A stretch of DNA of 64,000 nucleotides from Paucibacter sp. B2R-40 (GTDB lineage Bacteria > Pseudomonadota > Gammaproteobacteria > Burkholderiales > Burkholderiaceae_C): the NCBI RefSeq assembly GCF_025717555.1, contig NZ_JAJIRP010000002.1, forward strand, positions 248,001 to 312,000, in the 5' to 3' direction. Of the stretch, positions 47,401-55,360 are shown one piece after another (within the stretch, counting starts at the first letter, position 1; each line of letters starts with the position of its first letter). Position numbers and translations under genes: made by a program. The notes beneath the pieces were generated by a model that did not search any database, was not told the DNA's origin, and saw only the letters and a list, made by a program, of their open reading frames with translations.

Positions 47401-48568
47401 AGGCCAGGTCGAGCCGTTCGGCCGACAGCTCCCCGCCTATGGGCAAGCCCTGCACGACAGAGCCCGCAGCGGGTTTGGGCAGGCGCAGCGCCAACTTCCA
47501 ATCCGTACGCGGCCAAATCACGCCGTCGCCGCTGATGAAACCGAGCTGGCTGGCTTGCAGGCTGAGCGATTGCGCGGCGTGCACAAACTGCAGCCTGCCT
47601 TCGATCTTTTCCAGGTCGAGTTGATCGGCTTTGGGTGTCAGGCGCAGCTTGACCGCACGCAGCGCCAGATCGCTGGTCACACCCTGCGGCTGGCCCTGCT
47701 TGAAATCGACCCAGGCGCGCAAGGCGCCGTCGCCCTCGCTCAGCTCGAAGGGCAGGTCAATATGACGGCGAAGCTCGCGCAAATCTGCGCGCGGCAAATC
47801 GGCATAGAGCTGGCCGCTCCAGCCCTGAAAATCGCTCGGCCGGCCCAGCAGCGTTTGGGTGAAGCGCCCGCGCAGGCCAAAGCGCTGGCCCCATTGCGGC
47901 GGCGGCGTCGCGTCCAGGCGTAACTCATGGCGGCGCACGCCGTTGCGCAAGACTAGGTTGAGATCAGACAACTCCAGCGCTTGCGTGGCGCGGCGCTCGT
48001 CGATCCAGCGCACCCGGCCATTCAGGATCACAAACTCATGTTGTGACAACAGCCAATCCGCCCATTCCTCAGCCAGGCCGGTGGATTCGGCCTGCGCCGC
48101 CTCGTCGACGCTCAGGCCGGCGACAAAAAAGCGCCCCTTGGCATCGCGGCGGACCTCGACCTGGGGGGCGTCGATCAGCAGTTGCTCGAAGCGCAAATTC
48201 AGACTCAGCAGCGAGCGCGCCGACAGCGCGGCCGCCACCTTGGGCAAGCGCAGCGCTTCGCGGCCACTGGGGTCGAGCAGGCGTACCTCGCGCATCTCAA
48301 TCGCCGGTATCCACCCCCCCGAAGTAACCTCGATGCTGCCGATGCGCACCGTTGCCCCCAAGGCCTGTGAGGCATGGCGCTCCAGTGCCGGACGCCACTC
48401 GTCGATGTGCGGCAGAATCACCCAGTGCAAGCAGCCCCACGCCACCATCACCAAGCCCCAAGCCAGCAAGAGCAGGGCCAGCGCCCAGCCGATCAGGCTG
48501 CGCAACCAGCGGCCGGGTCGTTTGAGCCAGAACAGGCGCGTGGATAGTGGGGATGGCTTTACTGACAT
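44456..48568 (-). CDS. yhdP: YhdP-family AsmA-like envelope lipid-transport protein
   Basis: A 1370-aa protein (from MSVKPSPLSTRLFWLKRP). One N-terminal membrane helix (LIGWALALLLLAWGLVMVAW) anchors a very long periplasmic region rich in beta strands; the C-terminal VASSSNLRTRG and VLVVPEFNTGG stretches match the TIGR02099/YhdP family. YhdP forms a bridge for phospholipid movement to the outer membrane. It is the first gene of the yhdP-nit-lipoprotein operon and is divergent from glnE. The open frame continues to 48646 but that part lacks protein character. Confidence 0.92.
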   Translation of the reverse strand: MSVKPSPLSTRLFWLKRPGRWLRSLIGWALALLLLAWGLVMVAWGCLHWVILPHIDEWRPALERHASQALGATVRIGSIEVTSGGWIPAIEMREVRLLDPSGREALRLPKVAAALSARSLLSLNLRFEQLLIDAPQVEVRRDAKGRFFVAGLSVDEAAQAESTGLAEEWADWLLSQHEFVILNGRVRWIDERRATQALELSDLNLVLRNGVRRHELRLDATPPPQWGQRFGLRGRFTQTLLGRPSDFQGWSGQLYADLPRADLRELRRHIDLPFELSEGDGALRAWVDFKQGQPQGVTSDLALRAVKLRLTPKADQLDLEKIEGRLQFVHAAQSLSLQASQLGFISGDGVIWPRTDWKLALRLPKPAAGSVVQGLPIGGELSAERLDLALMSQLAQRLPFDEQTHAWLAEMAPQGVLSRLSASWEGPVMDPRRYQVKGRLEGLRLGGRRQGLEHLGLSGLTLQLDASEKGGQAQLSMADGILELPGVFRQDLPPIQRLSAKLDWRIESAPKQPPHYELRVSRLELLNQDMQGQFDAVWRSGKAGRRLPGWLELTGQIDKIDAVKVHRYLPLAVGDHALDYVRDALRAGEARAVNIRVRGELAKFPFDGERERDGQFRITTQARDIDFLYVPGVEGRASNWPALEAVNAELVFERGGMQIKNGRAKMFAYELSGIKGGIKDLLVKHRLEIEGQGNGPGTELLKFVRQSPVNEASGGLLAAATAGGAAKLKLSLNLPLQDMDKSVVKGAVQLLGGELRLRPDLPLLTSTRGSVEFDRQGVKLQTVQARAFGGDLSVEGGNQADGSLRFTATGVATAEALQRSPELGSVAKLAQAASGQASYRLQVGLNQGLADFSITSNLVGLGLDLPAPLRKEAGASLPLRLQLKPDGSRDAKLDELRFELGNLLQAHYQRDVSVEPARVLRGALSVQDSLAGLPSSGVQLQANLDSVNLDTWNKTLQRLWGSAAAPGNEGGQAASSSGLASAYAPSQIALRANELHFSGRSLTKVVAGITQAPAPTKNTWRFTVDAAQMAGYVELRGAQPAQPARVFARLSRLSLPHQEADGVGQVLDSQPGNVPDLDIVVDDFELRGKRLGRLEIEAQASGPAHDWRLSKLQLKAPDAVLNATGQWLNEPGRALRRTQLDWKLELLDAGDMLERLGQGRVLRGGKGHLTGQLGWAGEPLAPDFASMNGQLHVQLESGQFLNVEPGVGRLMGVLSLQSLPRRFLFDFRDVFSEGFTFDGVTGDVKITRGVASSSNLRTRGVQATVLVDGQADLAAETQNLRVLVVPEFNTGGASLAYIAINPAIGLGTFLAQLVLSKPIAAANTREFRITGSWVDPKVERVEHHSNLFETAPAADAAPAPSAPSAAASAP

Positions 48569-48654
48569 TAAGAGGGGAGCAAGCCGTGAGACAGAGTTCG
48601 GGTAAGTTGAAGCTGGCCGCTGCGGCCCTGAGCGGTTCCGTAGCATAGCCAGCC

Positions 48655-51450
48655 ATGACAGCCATTGATTCCCTCATTGTCCCCGAGACTGCGCCTGTGG
48701 CTTTGGCCGAACACAGCCGATTTGTGCAAAGAATTCGGCGCCGCTATGCCGCCGAGCTGAGTTTGCTGCCTGCCGGCCGGCCGGACCGAGCCGCCATTGA
48801 GCAGTTGATCCACACCTTGCAAGCCGCCGGCCGCCAGCTTGGCCCAGCGCTGCGGGTGGCCCGCCACTTGGTGCTGGAGCGCCTGGCGGTGCTGGACATC
48901 GAGGCCGGCGCGGCGATGCATCAAATCACCGAGGTGATGACCAGCCTGGCCGAAGTGACGCTGTGCCTGGCGCTCAAAAGTGCCCGCGCCGAGCAAGATG
49001 GGCTGAGCGGCGCGGCCCGCAATGCGAGCGGCGAGGTCATCGAGTTCTGGGTGCTGGGCATGGGCAAACTGGGCGCCCGTGAGCTGAATGTCTCCTCCGA
49101 CATCGACCTGATTTATGTCTATGACGATGATGGCCACACCGATGGCAATGTCAACGGTAAAGGGTCCATTTCGGCGCATGAATACTTCGCCCTGGTCGCC
49201 AAGCGGCTCTATGCGCTGATCGGTGAGGTCACCGATGATGGCCAAGTCTTCCGGGTCGATCTGGCGCTGCGGCCGAACGGCAACTCGGGGCCGGCGGCCG
49301 TCAGCATGGCGATGCTGGAGGAGTATTTCCTCGTGCAGGGCCGCGAGTGGGAGCGCTTTGCCTGGCTGAAGAGCCGCGTGGTGGCGCCGCTGGAGAGCGT
49401 GCAGCTGGGCCGCGCTTTAGGCCTGCGCTCGCTGGTGACGCCCTTTGTCTATCGCCGCTACCTGGACTACGGTGTGTTCGAAGGCCTGCGGCAATTGCAC
49501 CGCAAAATCCGCGACGAAGCACGCTCGCGCGCCGTCGGCCGGCCCGAGCGCGCCAATGACGTCAAGCTCTCGCGCGGCGGCATCCGCGAGATCGAATTCA
49601 CTGTGCAGCTGCTGCAAGTGGTGCGCGGCGGCCAGTTCCCCGAGATCCGCACGCGCTCGACCGTCAAGGCGCTGGCGCGGCTGGCCGAGCGCGGCCTGAT
49701 GACGGCCGAGGCCGCCGAAAAGCTGAGCGCCGCCTATGTCTTCTTGCGCCAGGTCGAGCACCGGATTCAGTACCTCGACGATCAGCAGACGCACTGCCTG
49801 CCCAGCAATGATGAAGACCTGAAGTGGATCGCCCGCAGCATGGGCATGCCGTGCCAACAAGCGGGCGCCGCAGGGGCAAGAATTTCCTGTCAGCTGCTGG
49901 ACCGCTTGGGCGAGGTGCGCGAGATCGTTGCCACCGAGTTCGACGCGCTCTTGCATGACGGCCAGGCGCCCAAGGCCGGCGGCAATGGCTGCCGCAGCTG
50001 CAATGGTCCGGCGCTGCCGGTCGATTCGGATGAGTTCCTGGCCAAGCTGCCGAGCGAGCTGGCCGTCGCCGTGCGGCGCTGGGCCGAGCAGCCGCGCGTG
50101 CAAAGCCTGCGTGAGGAGTCGCGCCTGCGCCTGGCCAAGCTGGTCGGCCGCGCAGCCGTCGCGGTGCGCGACGAAGCCTGCAGCATGGCTGCGGCCTTGC
50201 GCTTTGTCGACTGGATCGAGCCGCTGCTGCGGCGCGAGAGCTATTTGGCCCTGCTGGTTGAAAGGCCGGCAGTGCAGGCCCGGCTGCTGCGTCTGCTGGG
50301 TTTGGCTCGTTGGCCGATGCGCTATCTGATGCTGCATCCCGGCGTCATCGACGAGTTGGCCGACAGCCGTTTGCAAAACGACCGCTTTGACGGTGCCGTG
50401 TTCCTGCAAGACCTGCAAGAGCGCCACGCCGCCTGGGAGCGCGGCGGCGAGGCGCATGAAGAAGCCTTGCTCGACACCCTCAGGCGCGCCCATCAGGCGG
50501 AAGTGTTTCGCACCCTGGTGCGCGATATCGAGGGTCAGATCACGGTCGAGGAGGCGGGCGATGAGTTGTCGGCGCTGGCGGACGCGATTTTGCAATGCAC
50601 GATCGAATGGACCTGGGCGCGGCTCAAGCAAGCCCACCGCCCGGCGCCGCGCTTTGCCGTGATTGCCTATGGCAAGCTCGGCGGCAAAGAGCTGGGCTAT
50701 GGCGGCGATCTTGATGTGGTGTTCTTGTTCGACGACAGCGACGAAGCGGACAAAGACCTGGCACCCGAAATCTACGGGGCCTTCGTGCGCAAGCTGATCA
50801 CTTGGCTGACCGTGCGCACTTCGGCCGGCGAGCTGTTCGACATCGACACCGCGCTGCGCCCGAATGGCAATTCCGGCATGTTGGTGACTTCTCTCGCCTC
50901 CTTCGAGAAATACCAGACCGGGCGCGGCAGCAATACCGCCTGGACCTGGGAGCATCAGGCGATCACGCGAGCGCGCTTTTGCGCCGGCGACCCGGCCCTG
51001 GCCGAGCGCTTCGAGGCGGTACGCCGCCATGTCTTGACCGCGCCGCGCGATCAGGCCGCGCTGCGCTTGGAGATTCAGGCGATGCGCGACAAGGTCCGCG
51101 CCGCCCATCCGGTCCGGATGAGCAAGTTCGACGTCAAACACAGCCCCGGCGGCATGATGGATGCCGAGTTTGCCTTGCAATACCTGGTCTTGGCCCATGC
51201 CGGCGCGCACCCCGAGCTGATCGCCAACGCGGGCGCCATTGCGCTGCTGCAGCGGGCTGAAGCAGCGGGTCTGCTGCCGGCCGGGGTCGGCAGCAAGGCA
51301 GCCAATGCCTACCGAGAGCTGCGCCGCGCCCAGCACAAGGCAAGGCTGGATGAGCAACCCACGGCGGTCGAAGCGGCGGACTTGGGCGCACTCGGCCTGG
51401 ACCTGCACCGCGATGCCGTGCTGGCGCTGTGGCAGGCGGTGTTCGTCTGA
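48655..51450 (+). CDS. glnE: Bifunctional glutamine-synthetase adenylyltransferase/deadenylase
   Basis: A 931-aa enzyme that adds or removes AMP on glutamine synthetase in response to nitrogen status and PII. It has two nucleotidyltransferase halves: GMGKLGARELNVSSDIDLIYVY with metal aspartates near residue 147, and YGKLGGKELGYGGDLDVVFLF near residue 675. The helical linker SRGGIREIEFTVQLLQVVR is also typical. Divergent from yhdP by 86 bp and followed closely by the rhombosortase gene. Confidence 0.97.
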   Translation: MTAIDSLIVPETAPVALAEHSRFVQRIRRRYAAELSLLPAGRPDRAAIEQLIHTLQAAGRQLGPALRVARHLVLERLAVLDIEAGAAMHQITEVMTSLAEVTLCLALKSARAEQDGLSGAARNASGEVIEFWVLGMGKLGARELNVSSDIDLIYVYDDDGHTDGNVNGKGSISAHEYFALVAKRLYALIGEVTDDGQVFRVDLALRPNGNSGPAAVSMAMLEEYFLVQGREWERFAWLKSRVVAPLESVQLGRALGLRSLVTPFVYRRYLDYGVFEGLRQLHRKIRDEARSRAVGRPERANDVKLSRGGIREIEFTVQLLQVVRGGQFPEIRTRSTVKALARLAERGLMTAEAAEKLSAAYVFLRQVEHRIQYLDDQQTHCLPSNDEDLKWIARSMGMPCQQAGAAGARISCQLLDRLGEVREIVATEFDALLHDGQAPKAGGNGCRSCNGPALPVDSDEFLAKLPSELAVAVRRWAEQPRVQSLREESRLRLAKLVGRAAVAVRDEACSMAAALRFVDWIEPLLRRESYLALLVERPAVQARLLRLLGLARWPMRYLMLHPGVIDELADSRLQNDRFDGAVFLQDLQERHAAWERGGEAHEEALLDTLRRAHQAEVFRTLVRDIEGQITVEEAGDELSALADAILQCTIEWTWARLKQAHRPAPRFAVIAYGKLGGKELGYGGDLDVVFLFDDSDEADKDLAPEIYGAFVRKLITWLTVRTSAGELFDIDTALRPNGNSGMLVTSLASFEKYQTGRGSNTAWTWEHQAITRARFCAGDPALAERFEAVRRHVLTAPRDQAALRLEIQAMRDKVRAAHPVRMSKFDVKHSPGGMMDAEFALQYLVLAHAGAHPELIANAGAIALLQRAEAAGLLPAGVGSKAANAYRELRRAQHKARLDEQPTAVEAADLGALGLDLHRDAVLALWQAVFV

Positions 51451-51452
51451 AC

Positions 51453-52022
51453 GTGGCGCGCCATGGCTGGAGCGGCTTTGGCATCTTCCTGGGCCTGGCC
51501 GCGCTGCTGACCTGGCTGCTCCCCAGCAGCGTACTGGACTGGCAACCGCAGCTCTTAGCCAGCGAACCTTGGCGCGCCTGGACCAGCGCCTTCGTCCATT
51601 GGAGCCGGCAGCATCTGTGGGCCAATCTGCTGGCCTGCGCCGTCGTCACGCTGTTCGGCTGGGGCGCGCGCGTGCCCAGCCGTTGTGCCCTGGCCTGGTT
51701 CATTGCCTGGCCGCTGACGCAGATCGCGCTGCTGCTGCAGCCGACGCTGCCGCATTTCGGCGGGCTCTCGGGCGTGTTGCATGCGGGCGTCGCGGTGGTG
51801 CTGGTGGAGTTGCTCAGACGCGACGGCCGCGAGCGCCTGATCGGTGCCGGCGTCACGCTGGGGCTGCTGATCAAACTTTGGCAAGAGCAGCCTCTGGGAG
51901 AGCCCATGCGTCACTTGGCCGAGTGGGACATTGCCGTCGTGCCGTTTTCGCATTTGACCGGTGCGCTGGCCGGTGCGCTCAGCGCCCTGGTCTTGCTAGG
52001 GCTGGCGCGCCGGCGAACCTAG
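51453..52022 (+). CDS. rrtA: Rhombosortase (rhomboid-family GlyGly-CTERM protease)
   Basis: About 189 aa with five or six membrane helices. It shows the rhombosortase pattern: WTSAFVHWSRQHLWANLLAC, the serine motif GGLSGVLHAG and the histidine motif FSHLTGALAG. It should cleave GlyGly-CTERM substrates in the inner membrane. The subtilase at 15757 bears such a tail and is a likely client. The start is set at GTG 51453, 3 bp after the glnE stop; GTG 51429 is an in-frame alternative. Confidence 0.88.
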   Translation: MARHGWSGFGIFLGLAALLTWLLPSSVLDWQPQLLASEPWRAWTSAFVHWSRQHLWANLLACAVVTLFGWGARVPSRCALAWFIAWPLTQIALLLQPTLPHFGGLSGVLHAGVAVVLVELLRRDGRERLIGAGVTLGLLIKLWQEQPLGEPMRHLAEWDIAVVPFSHLTGALAGALSALVLLGLARRRT

Positions 52023-52040
52023 CCAAGGCATAGTGCGCGG

Positions 52041-52979
52041 ATGAATGATTTGCGCAAAACCCATCTCGACCGTGTTGCCGTCGGCAGCCTGCTGCTGTGC
52101 TGCATCTTGTGGGGCTTGAACCAGGTCGCCGCTAAGGCCGGCTTGAGCGAAATCGGCCCGCTCTGGCAAGCCGGCTTGCGCTCCAGTGGCGCGGCGCTGC
52201 TGGTTTGGGCTTGGGCCGGGATGCGCGGCATCAAGCTGTTTGAGCGCGACGGCAGCCTGCGCGGTGGCTTGATGGCAGGCCTGCTGTTCGGCCTGGAGTT
52301 CGCCTGCGTCTTTGTCGGCCTGCAGTACACCAGCGCCTCGCGCATGGTCGTGTTTATCTACCTCAGCCCCTTTGTCGTGGCGCTGGGCATGCCTTTTATT
52401 GCGGCTTCCGAGCGGCTCAACGTCCGCCAGGTGAGTGGCTTGTTGCTGGCCTTTGCGGCCGTGGCATGGGCCTTCTCGGAAGGCTTTGGACAGAGCAGCG
52501 GCAATCCTCGCCAATGGGTCGGCGACGCGCTGGGGGTGTTGGCGGCGCTGTTCTGGGGTGGCACCACGCTGACGATTCGCGCCAGTGTTTTGAGCCGCAT
52601 CAGCGCTGAAAAGACCCTGTTCTATCAGCTGGTCGTTTCCGGCCTGGGCCTGTGTTTGGCGGCCGCCCTGCGCGGCGAGGCTTGGCCGGCGGTCTGGTCG
52701 CTGCGCCTGAGCGGTTTGTTGCTGTTTCAAACCGTCATCGTCAGCTTTGCCAGTTATTTGCTCTGGTTCTGGATGGTGCGGCATTACCCGGCCACGCGGC
52801 TGGCCACCTTCACCTTGGCCACGCCGCTGTTTGGCCTGCTGGCGGGCGCCCTGCTCTTGCAAGAGGACATCACGCTGCGCCTGATCTTGGCGCTGCTCGC
52901 TCTGGCAATAGGGGTTGTTCTGGTCAATCAAAGGCCGCAGCCGCAGGCAGAATCACGCGGTGAAAATGCTAGCTTGTAA
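52041..52979 (+). CDS. EamA/DMT-superfamily permease
   Basis: A 312-aa inner-membrane protein with ten hydrophobic helices in two halves, e.g. VGSLLLCCILWGLNQVAAKA and SGLLLAFAAVAWAFSEG, and a closing LALLALAIGVVLV. EamA proteins export metabolites or amino acids; the substrate cannot be told. It lies 18 bp after the rhombosortase gene and overlaps the start of the solute-binding gene by 14 bp. Confidence 0.93.
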   Translation: MNDLRKTHLDRVAVGSLLLCCILWGLNQVAAKAGLSEIGPLWQAGLRSSGAALLVWAWAGMRGIKLFERDGSLRGGLMAGLLFGLEFACVFVGLQYTSASRMVVFIYLSPFVVALGMPFIAASERLNVRQVSGLLLAFAAVAWAFSEGFGQSSGNPRQWVGDALGVLAALFWGGTTLTIRASVLSRISAEKTLFYQLVVSGLGLCLAAALRGEAWPAVWSLRLSGLLLFQTVIVSFASYLLWFWMVRHYPATRLATFTLATPLFGLLAGALLLQEDITLRLILALLALAIGVVLVNQRPQPQAESRGENASL

Positions 52980-53868
52980 TCCACACGCAGCGCCCTTGAG
53001 CCGCCGCGACTGCCTTCGCCTCGGCTTGGCCGGCACCGCACTGATGGGCGGGCTGTCCGGCTCGCCGACCCATGCCGCCGAGGGCGCGGTGCTGGCGGCC
53101 GGGCCGGCCGACGTGATGGCCGACTATCAGCGCTTTTTGAACCAGCGCGATGTGCTGCAACTGAATGATTTCGGCGGCCCCTATTCGCGCCGTGATGTGG
53201 TTGAAGTGGTGCTGTTCCACCAGGCGCTGCACCGCGGCGGCTGGCGCACGGCCTTGAAGTTTCAAGACATGCCCTCGGTCGAACGCTTGTTGCGCGAACT
53301 CGGCACCGGCCATGTTATTTCCAGCAGCACCAGTTACTGGAGCGAAGACATCAGCGGCGCGGAGGCCTCCGTGCAGCTCAGCCAGGCGGTGATCGGCGAT
53401 GGCGAGTTCGAGGCCGGCTTCTACACGGTTGAAACCAATACCCGGGCAATGAGCGCCAAGAACCTCAAGGACCTGCAGGCCTTGAGCGGCTTGTCCAATC
53501 AAACCTGGTTGGTGGATTGGCGCAATTTGAAGCGGCTGGGCATTCAAGCCCAACATGTCACCAACTGGGAGTTGATGCCCAAGATGGTGGCCGCCGGCCG
53601 AGCCGACTTCTTGTTGGCGCCCTTTCAAGCCACGCCGGACTTGAGCCTGCAAGTCGGCAACGTACGCCTGCTACCGATCCCCGGCGTCAAGATCGGCATG
53701 CAGGGCACGCGGCATTACCTGATATCCAAAGTGCATCCAGAGGCTCAAAAACTGCAAGCGGCGCTCAATGCCGGCCTGCAACAGCTGCGCCAGCAAGGTG
53801 TGATCCGCAAGGCTTATATGCAATCCGGGTTTCTAAACTCAAAGGTCAGCGACTGGCTGCGGCTCTAG
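52966..53868 (+). CDS. Extracytoplasmic solute-binding-like protein
   Basis: A 300-aa exported protein. Its N-terminus has a twin-arginine-type signal (LSRRDCLRLGLAGTALMGG). The mature region has the two-lobed type II binding-protein pattern: VLFHQALHRGGWRTALKF, MSAKNLKDLQALSG, a VAAGRADFLLAPF strand and a late MQGTRHYLI. Ligand unknown. The start codon lies inside the EamA gene. It is the last intact gene before the interrupted GST gene. Confidence 0.8.
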   Translation: MLACNPHAAPLSRRDCLRLGLAGTALMGGLSGSPTHAAEGAVLAAGPADVMADYQRFLNQRDVLQLNDFGGPYSRRDVVEVVLFHQALHRGGWRTALKFQDMPSVERLLRELGTGHVISSSTSYWSEDISGAEASVQLSQAVIGDGEFEAGFYTVETNTRAMSAKNLKDLQALSGLSNQTWLVDWRNLKRLGIQAQHVTNWELMPKMVAAGRADFLLAPFQATPDLSLQVGNVRLLPIPGVKIGMQGTRHYLISKVHPEAQKLQAALNAGLQQLRQQGVIRKAYMQSGFLNSKVSDWLRL

Positions 53869-53907
53869 ACTGACCCATCTTTCAAACCCCAACCAGAAGG
53901 CAAGCTC

Positions 53908-53952
53908 ATGATTCAGCTCTGCGGTTTCTCGCTCTCGAATTACTACAACAAG
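53908..53952 (+). pseudogene. 5' fragment of interrupted glutathione S-transferase gene
   Basis: Fifteen codons, MIQLCGFSLSNYYNK, with a ribosome site (AGAAGG) upstream, then TAG. This is the start of a GST-like domain, where the CGFSLSNYYNK segment is the glutathione-binding region. The next codons in the reading frame (VKFF MLEKG) are found 8.7 kb away at 62667. The intervening DNA is the inserted element described below. Confidence 0.92.
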
Positions 53953-53996
53953 TAGGGTGAAGTGAGCTGCATTTTGTATTTAAGCCAGGTTTTATC

Positions 53997-54020
53997 TGTG
54001 AGAAATTAACGTTTCTTACA
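53997..54020. promoter_or_regulatory. Inverted repeat near left end of element
   Basis: TGTGAGAAA and TTTCTTACA flank a 6-bp centre (TTAACG), with 8 of 9 positions paired. It sits 44 bp inside the left junction and 20 bp before the -35 box of the recombinase operon. It could be a recombinase arm site or a repressor operator. This is inferred from symmetry alone. Confidence 0.45.
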
Positions 54021-54039
54021 AGACACTTTGTAATTCATA

Positions 54040-54067
54040 TTGTGAAATATTCTGCAGATGGTATGAT
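54040..54067 (+). promoter_or_regulatory. Promoter of recombinase operon, leaderless arrangement
   Basis: TTGTGA and TATGAT are separated by 16 bp. The ATG of the first recombinase starts at 54074, only 6 bp after the -10 box, which is where transcription should begin. The transcript would therefore have almost no leader and no ribosome site; none is visible before that ATG. Confidence 0.55.
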
Positions 54068-54073
54068 TTCATC

Positions 54074-55360
54074 ATGTCCATAAGCGCATCATTGCCTTGC
54101 CGACTCAAAACCTCCCTCTTCGGTTCGGGAGAGCGCGCTGCGTTTCTAGTCGACTCAGACGGCCTGCCAGAGCCTTACAGCACGCTCTACGTCACCATGA
54201 AGTTGCGGAATGCCGGGCATTCGGTTTCGACGCAGATAGCCGAGCTCAACGCAATCAACGTATTGTTTGCACACGCGGCAGAAGCCGGCATTGAGTTGGT
54301 ACCGCGCTTCAAGGCAGGGGACTACTTGGATAGAGTTGAGTGTGAAGCGTTACGCAGAAGCTCTCAACGCAATTACGGACCAAGCGCAAAGCACCAAGCC
54401 GTAGTAATTGCCCTCGGAAACGGCAAACGAGGGTACATCCCTGCCGTGCCTCCCGTCGCCCCGTCGACTCAGTACAAACGATTGTCTTACTTCGCACGCT
54501 TTTTAAAGTGGCTTGGCGAAGAGTTGGCCGGCGATAGCGGAGATGGACGGGCGCCGGTCATCAATGCGATGGTTGAGAACATTCAGGCACTGCGTCCGGC
54601 TCAAATCGACTCAAAGACCGACATAGAGTCGAATACATTTTCTCGCGAAGACGACGCCCTACTTTGTGGCCTCCTTGCCGAAGGCTCGCTGACAAACCCA
54701 TTCACCCCCATGGTGCAGGTCCGCAACTTGCTGGCTATCGACCTTTTGCGCCTTCTCGGGAAACGACGGGGTGAAATTTTAAACATCCGGTTGAGTGACA
54801 TCAACTTATCAAAACGACAAATTGACATCGTTCGACGCGCTGACAACGTGCACGACCCTCGCGTAAATCAGCCCTTGGTTAAAACGCGGTCGCACACGCT
54901 GCCAATCGGTCCAAGTTTGGTTAGCCTTATCAATCAATACTTGCCGCTACGTCGCTCAGTAGCTGGCGCGTCCAAGCATCCGTATTTGCTGGTGACGCAC
55001 AAGTCAGGCCCGACTCAAGGCCAGCCAATGACGATTGAGGCGCTTAAGGAAGTATTCAGAACCATCAAACGCGCAGAACCGCGGCTGTCCCACCTACATC
55101 CGCACCTACTGCGGCATTTCAACGGTGATGCAACTGCCAGGGCTCAGCAAGGTGACCAAGCAACCCCAGGAAACAGCGAACGCGACCGGCGCCAACGCAA
55201 TTTTTTGGCTGGACGTGCCCCCGAGTCAACCATGGACAGCCACTACACAGCACGCGAAACAGAGCGGCATGCAAATAAGACTTCGTTGAGAACACAAGAA
55301 GAGCTCACCAAGGCAATTAAATCCGCACACATCTCAAGCGAAGAGCCTGACAGCCTATGA
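54074..55360 (+). CDS. Tyrosine recombinase A of the element
   Basis: A 428-aa integrase-family protein. The N-terminal half is a SAM-like helical domain; the catalytic half holds Arg in LLGKRRGEILNIRLSDI, Lys in PLVKTRSHTLPIG, the HxxR box HPHLLRHFNGD and, near the end, APESTMDSHYTARE, which supplies the nucleophilic Tyr. All key positions look intact. It is the first gene of the six-gene operon and ends ATGA-overlapped with the second recombinase. GC content and codon use differ from the host genes on both sides. It probably makes the strand exchanges with one or both partners. Confidence 0.9.
   Translation: MSISASLPCRLKTSLFGSGERAAFLVDSDGLPEPYSTLYVTMKLRNAGHSVSTQIAELNAINVLFAHAAEAGIELVPRFKAGDYLDRVECEALRRSSQRNYGPSAKHQAVVIALGNGKRGYIPAVPPVAPSTQYKRLSYFARFLKWLGEELAGDSGDGRAPVINAMVENIQALRPAQIDSKTDIESNTFSREDDALLCGLLAEGSLTNPFTPMVQVRNLLAIDLLRLLGKRRGEILNIRLSDINLSKRQIDIVRRADNVHDPRVNQPLVKTRSHTLPIGPSLVSLINQYLPLRRSVAGASKHPYLLVTHKSGPTQGQPMTIEALKEVFRTIKRAEPRLSHLHPHLLRHFNGDATARAQQGDQATPGNSERDRRQRNFLAGRAPESTMDSHYTARETERHANKTSLRTQEELTKAIKSAHISSEEPDSL

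Noticed and set aside
46028-47923. 631-codon open frame opposite yhdP
   Set aside because: Composition is that of an antisense shadow (His/Gln/Arg-rich) with no recognisable motif.
49417-51408. 663-codon open frame opposite glnE
   Set aside because: Shadow of glnE, which has both nucleotidyltransferase motifs.
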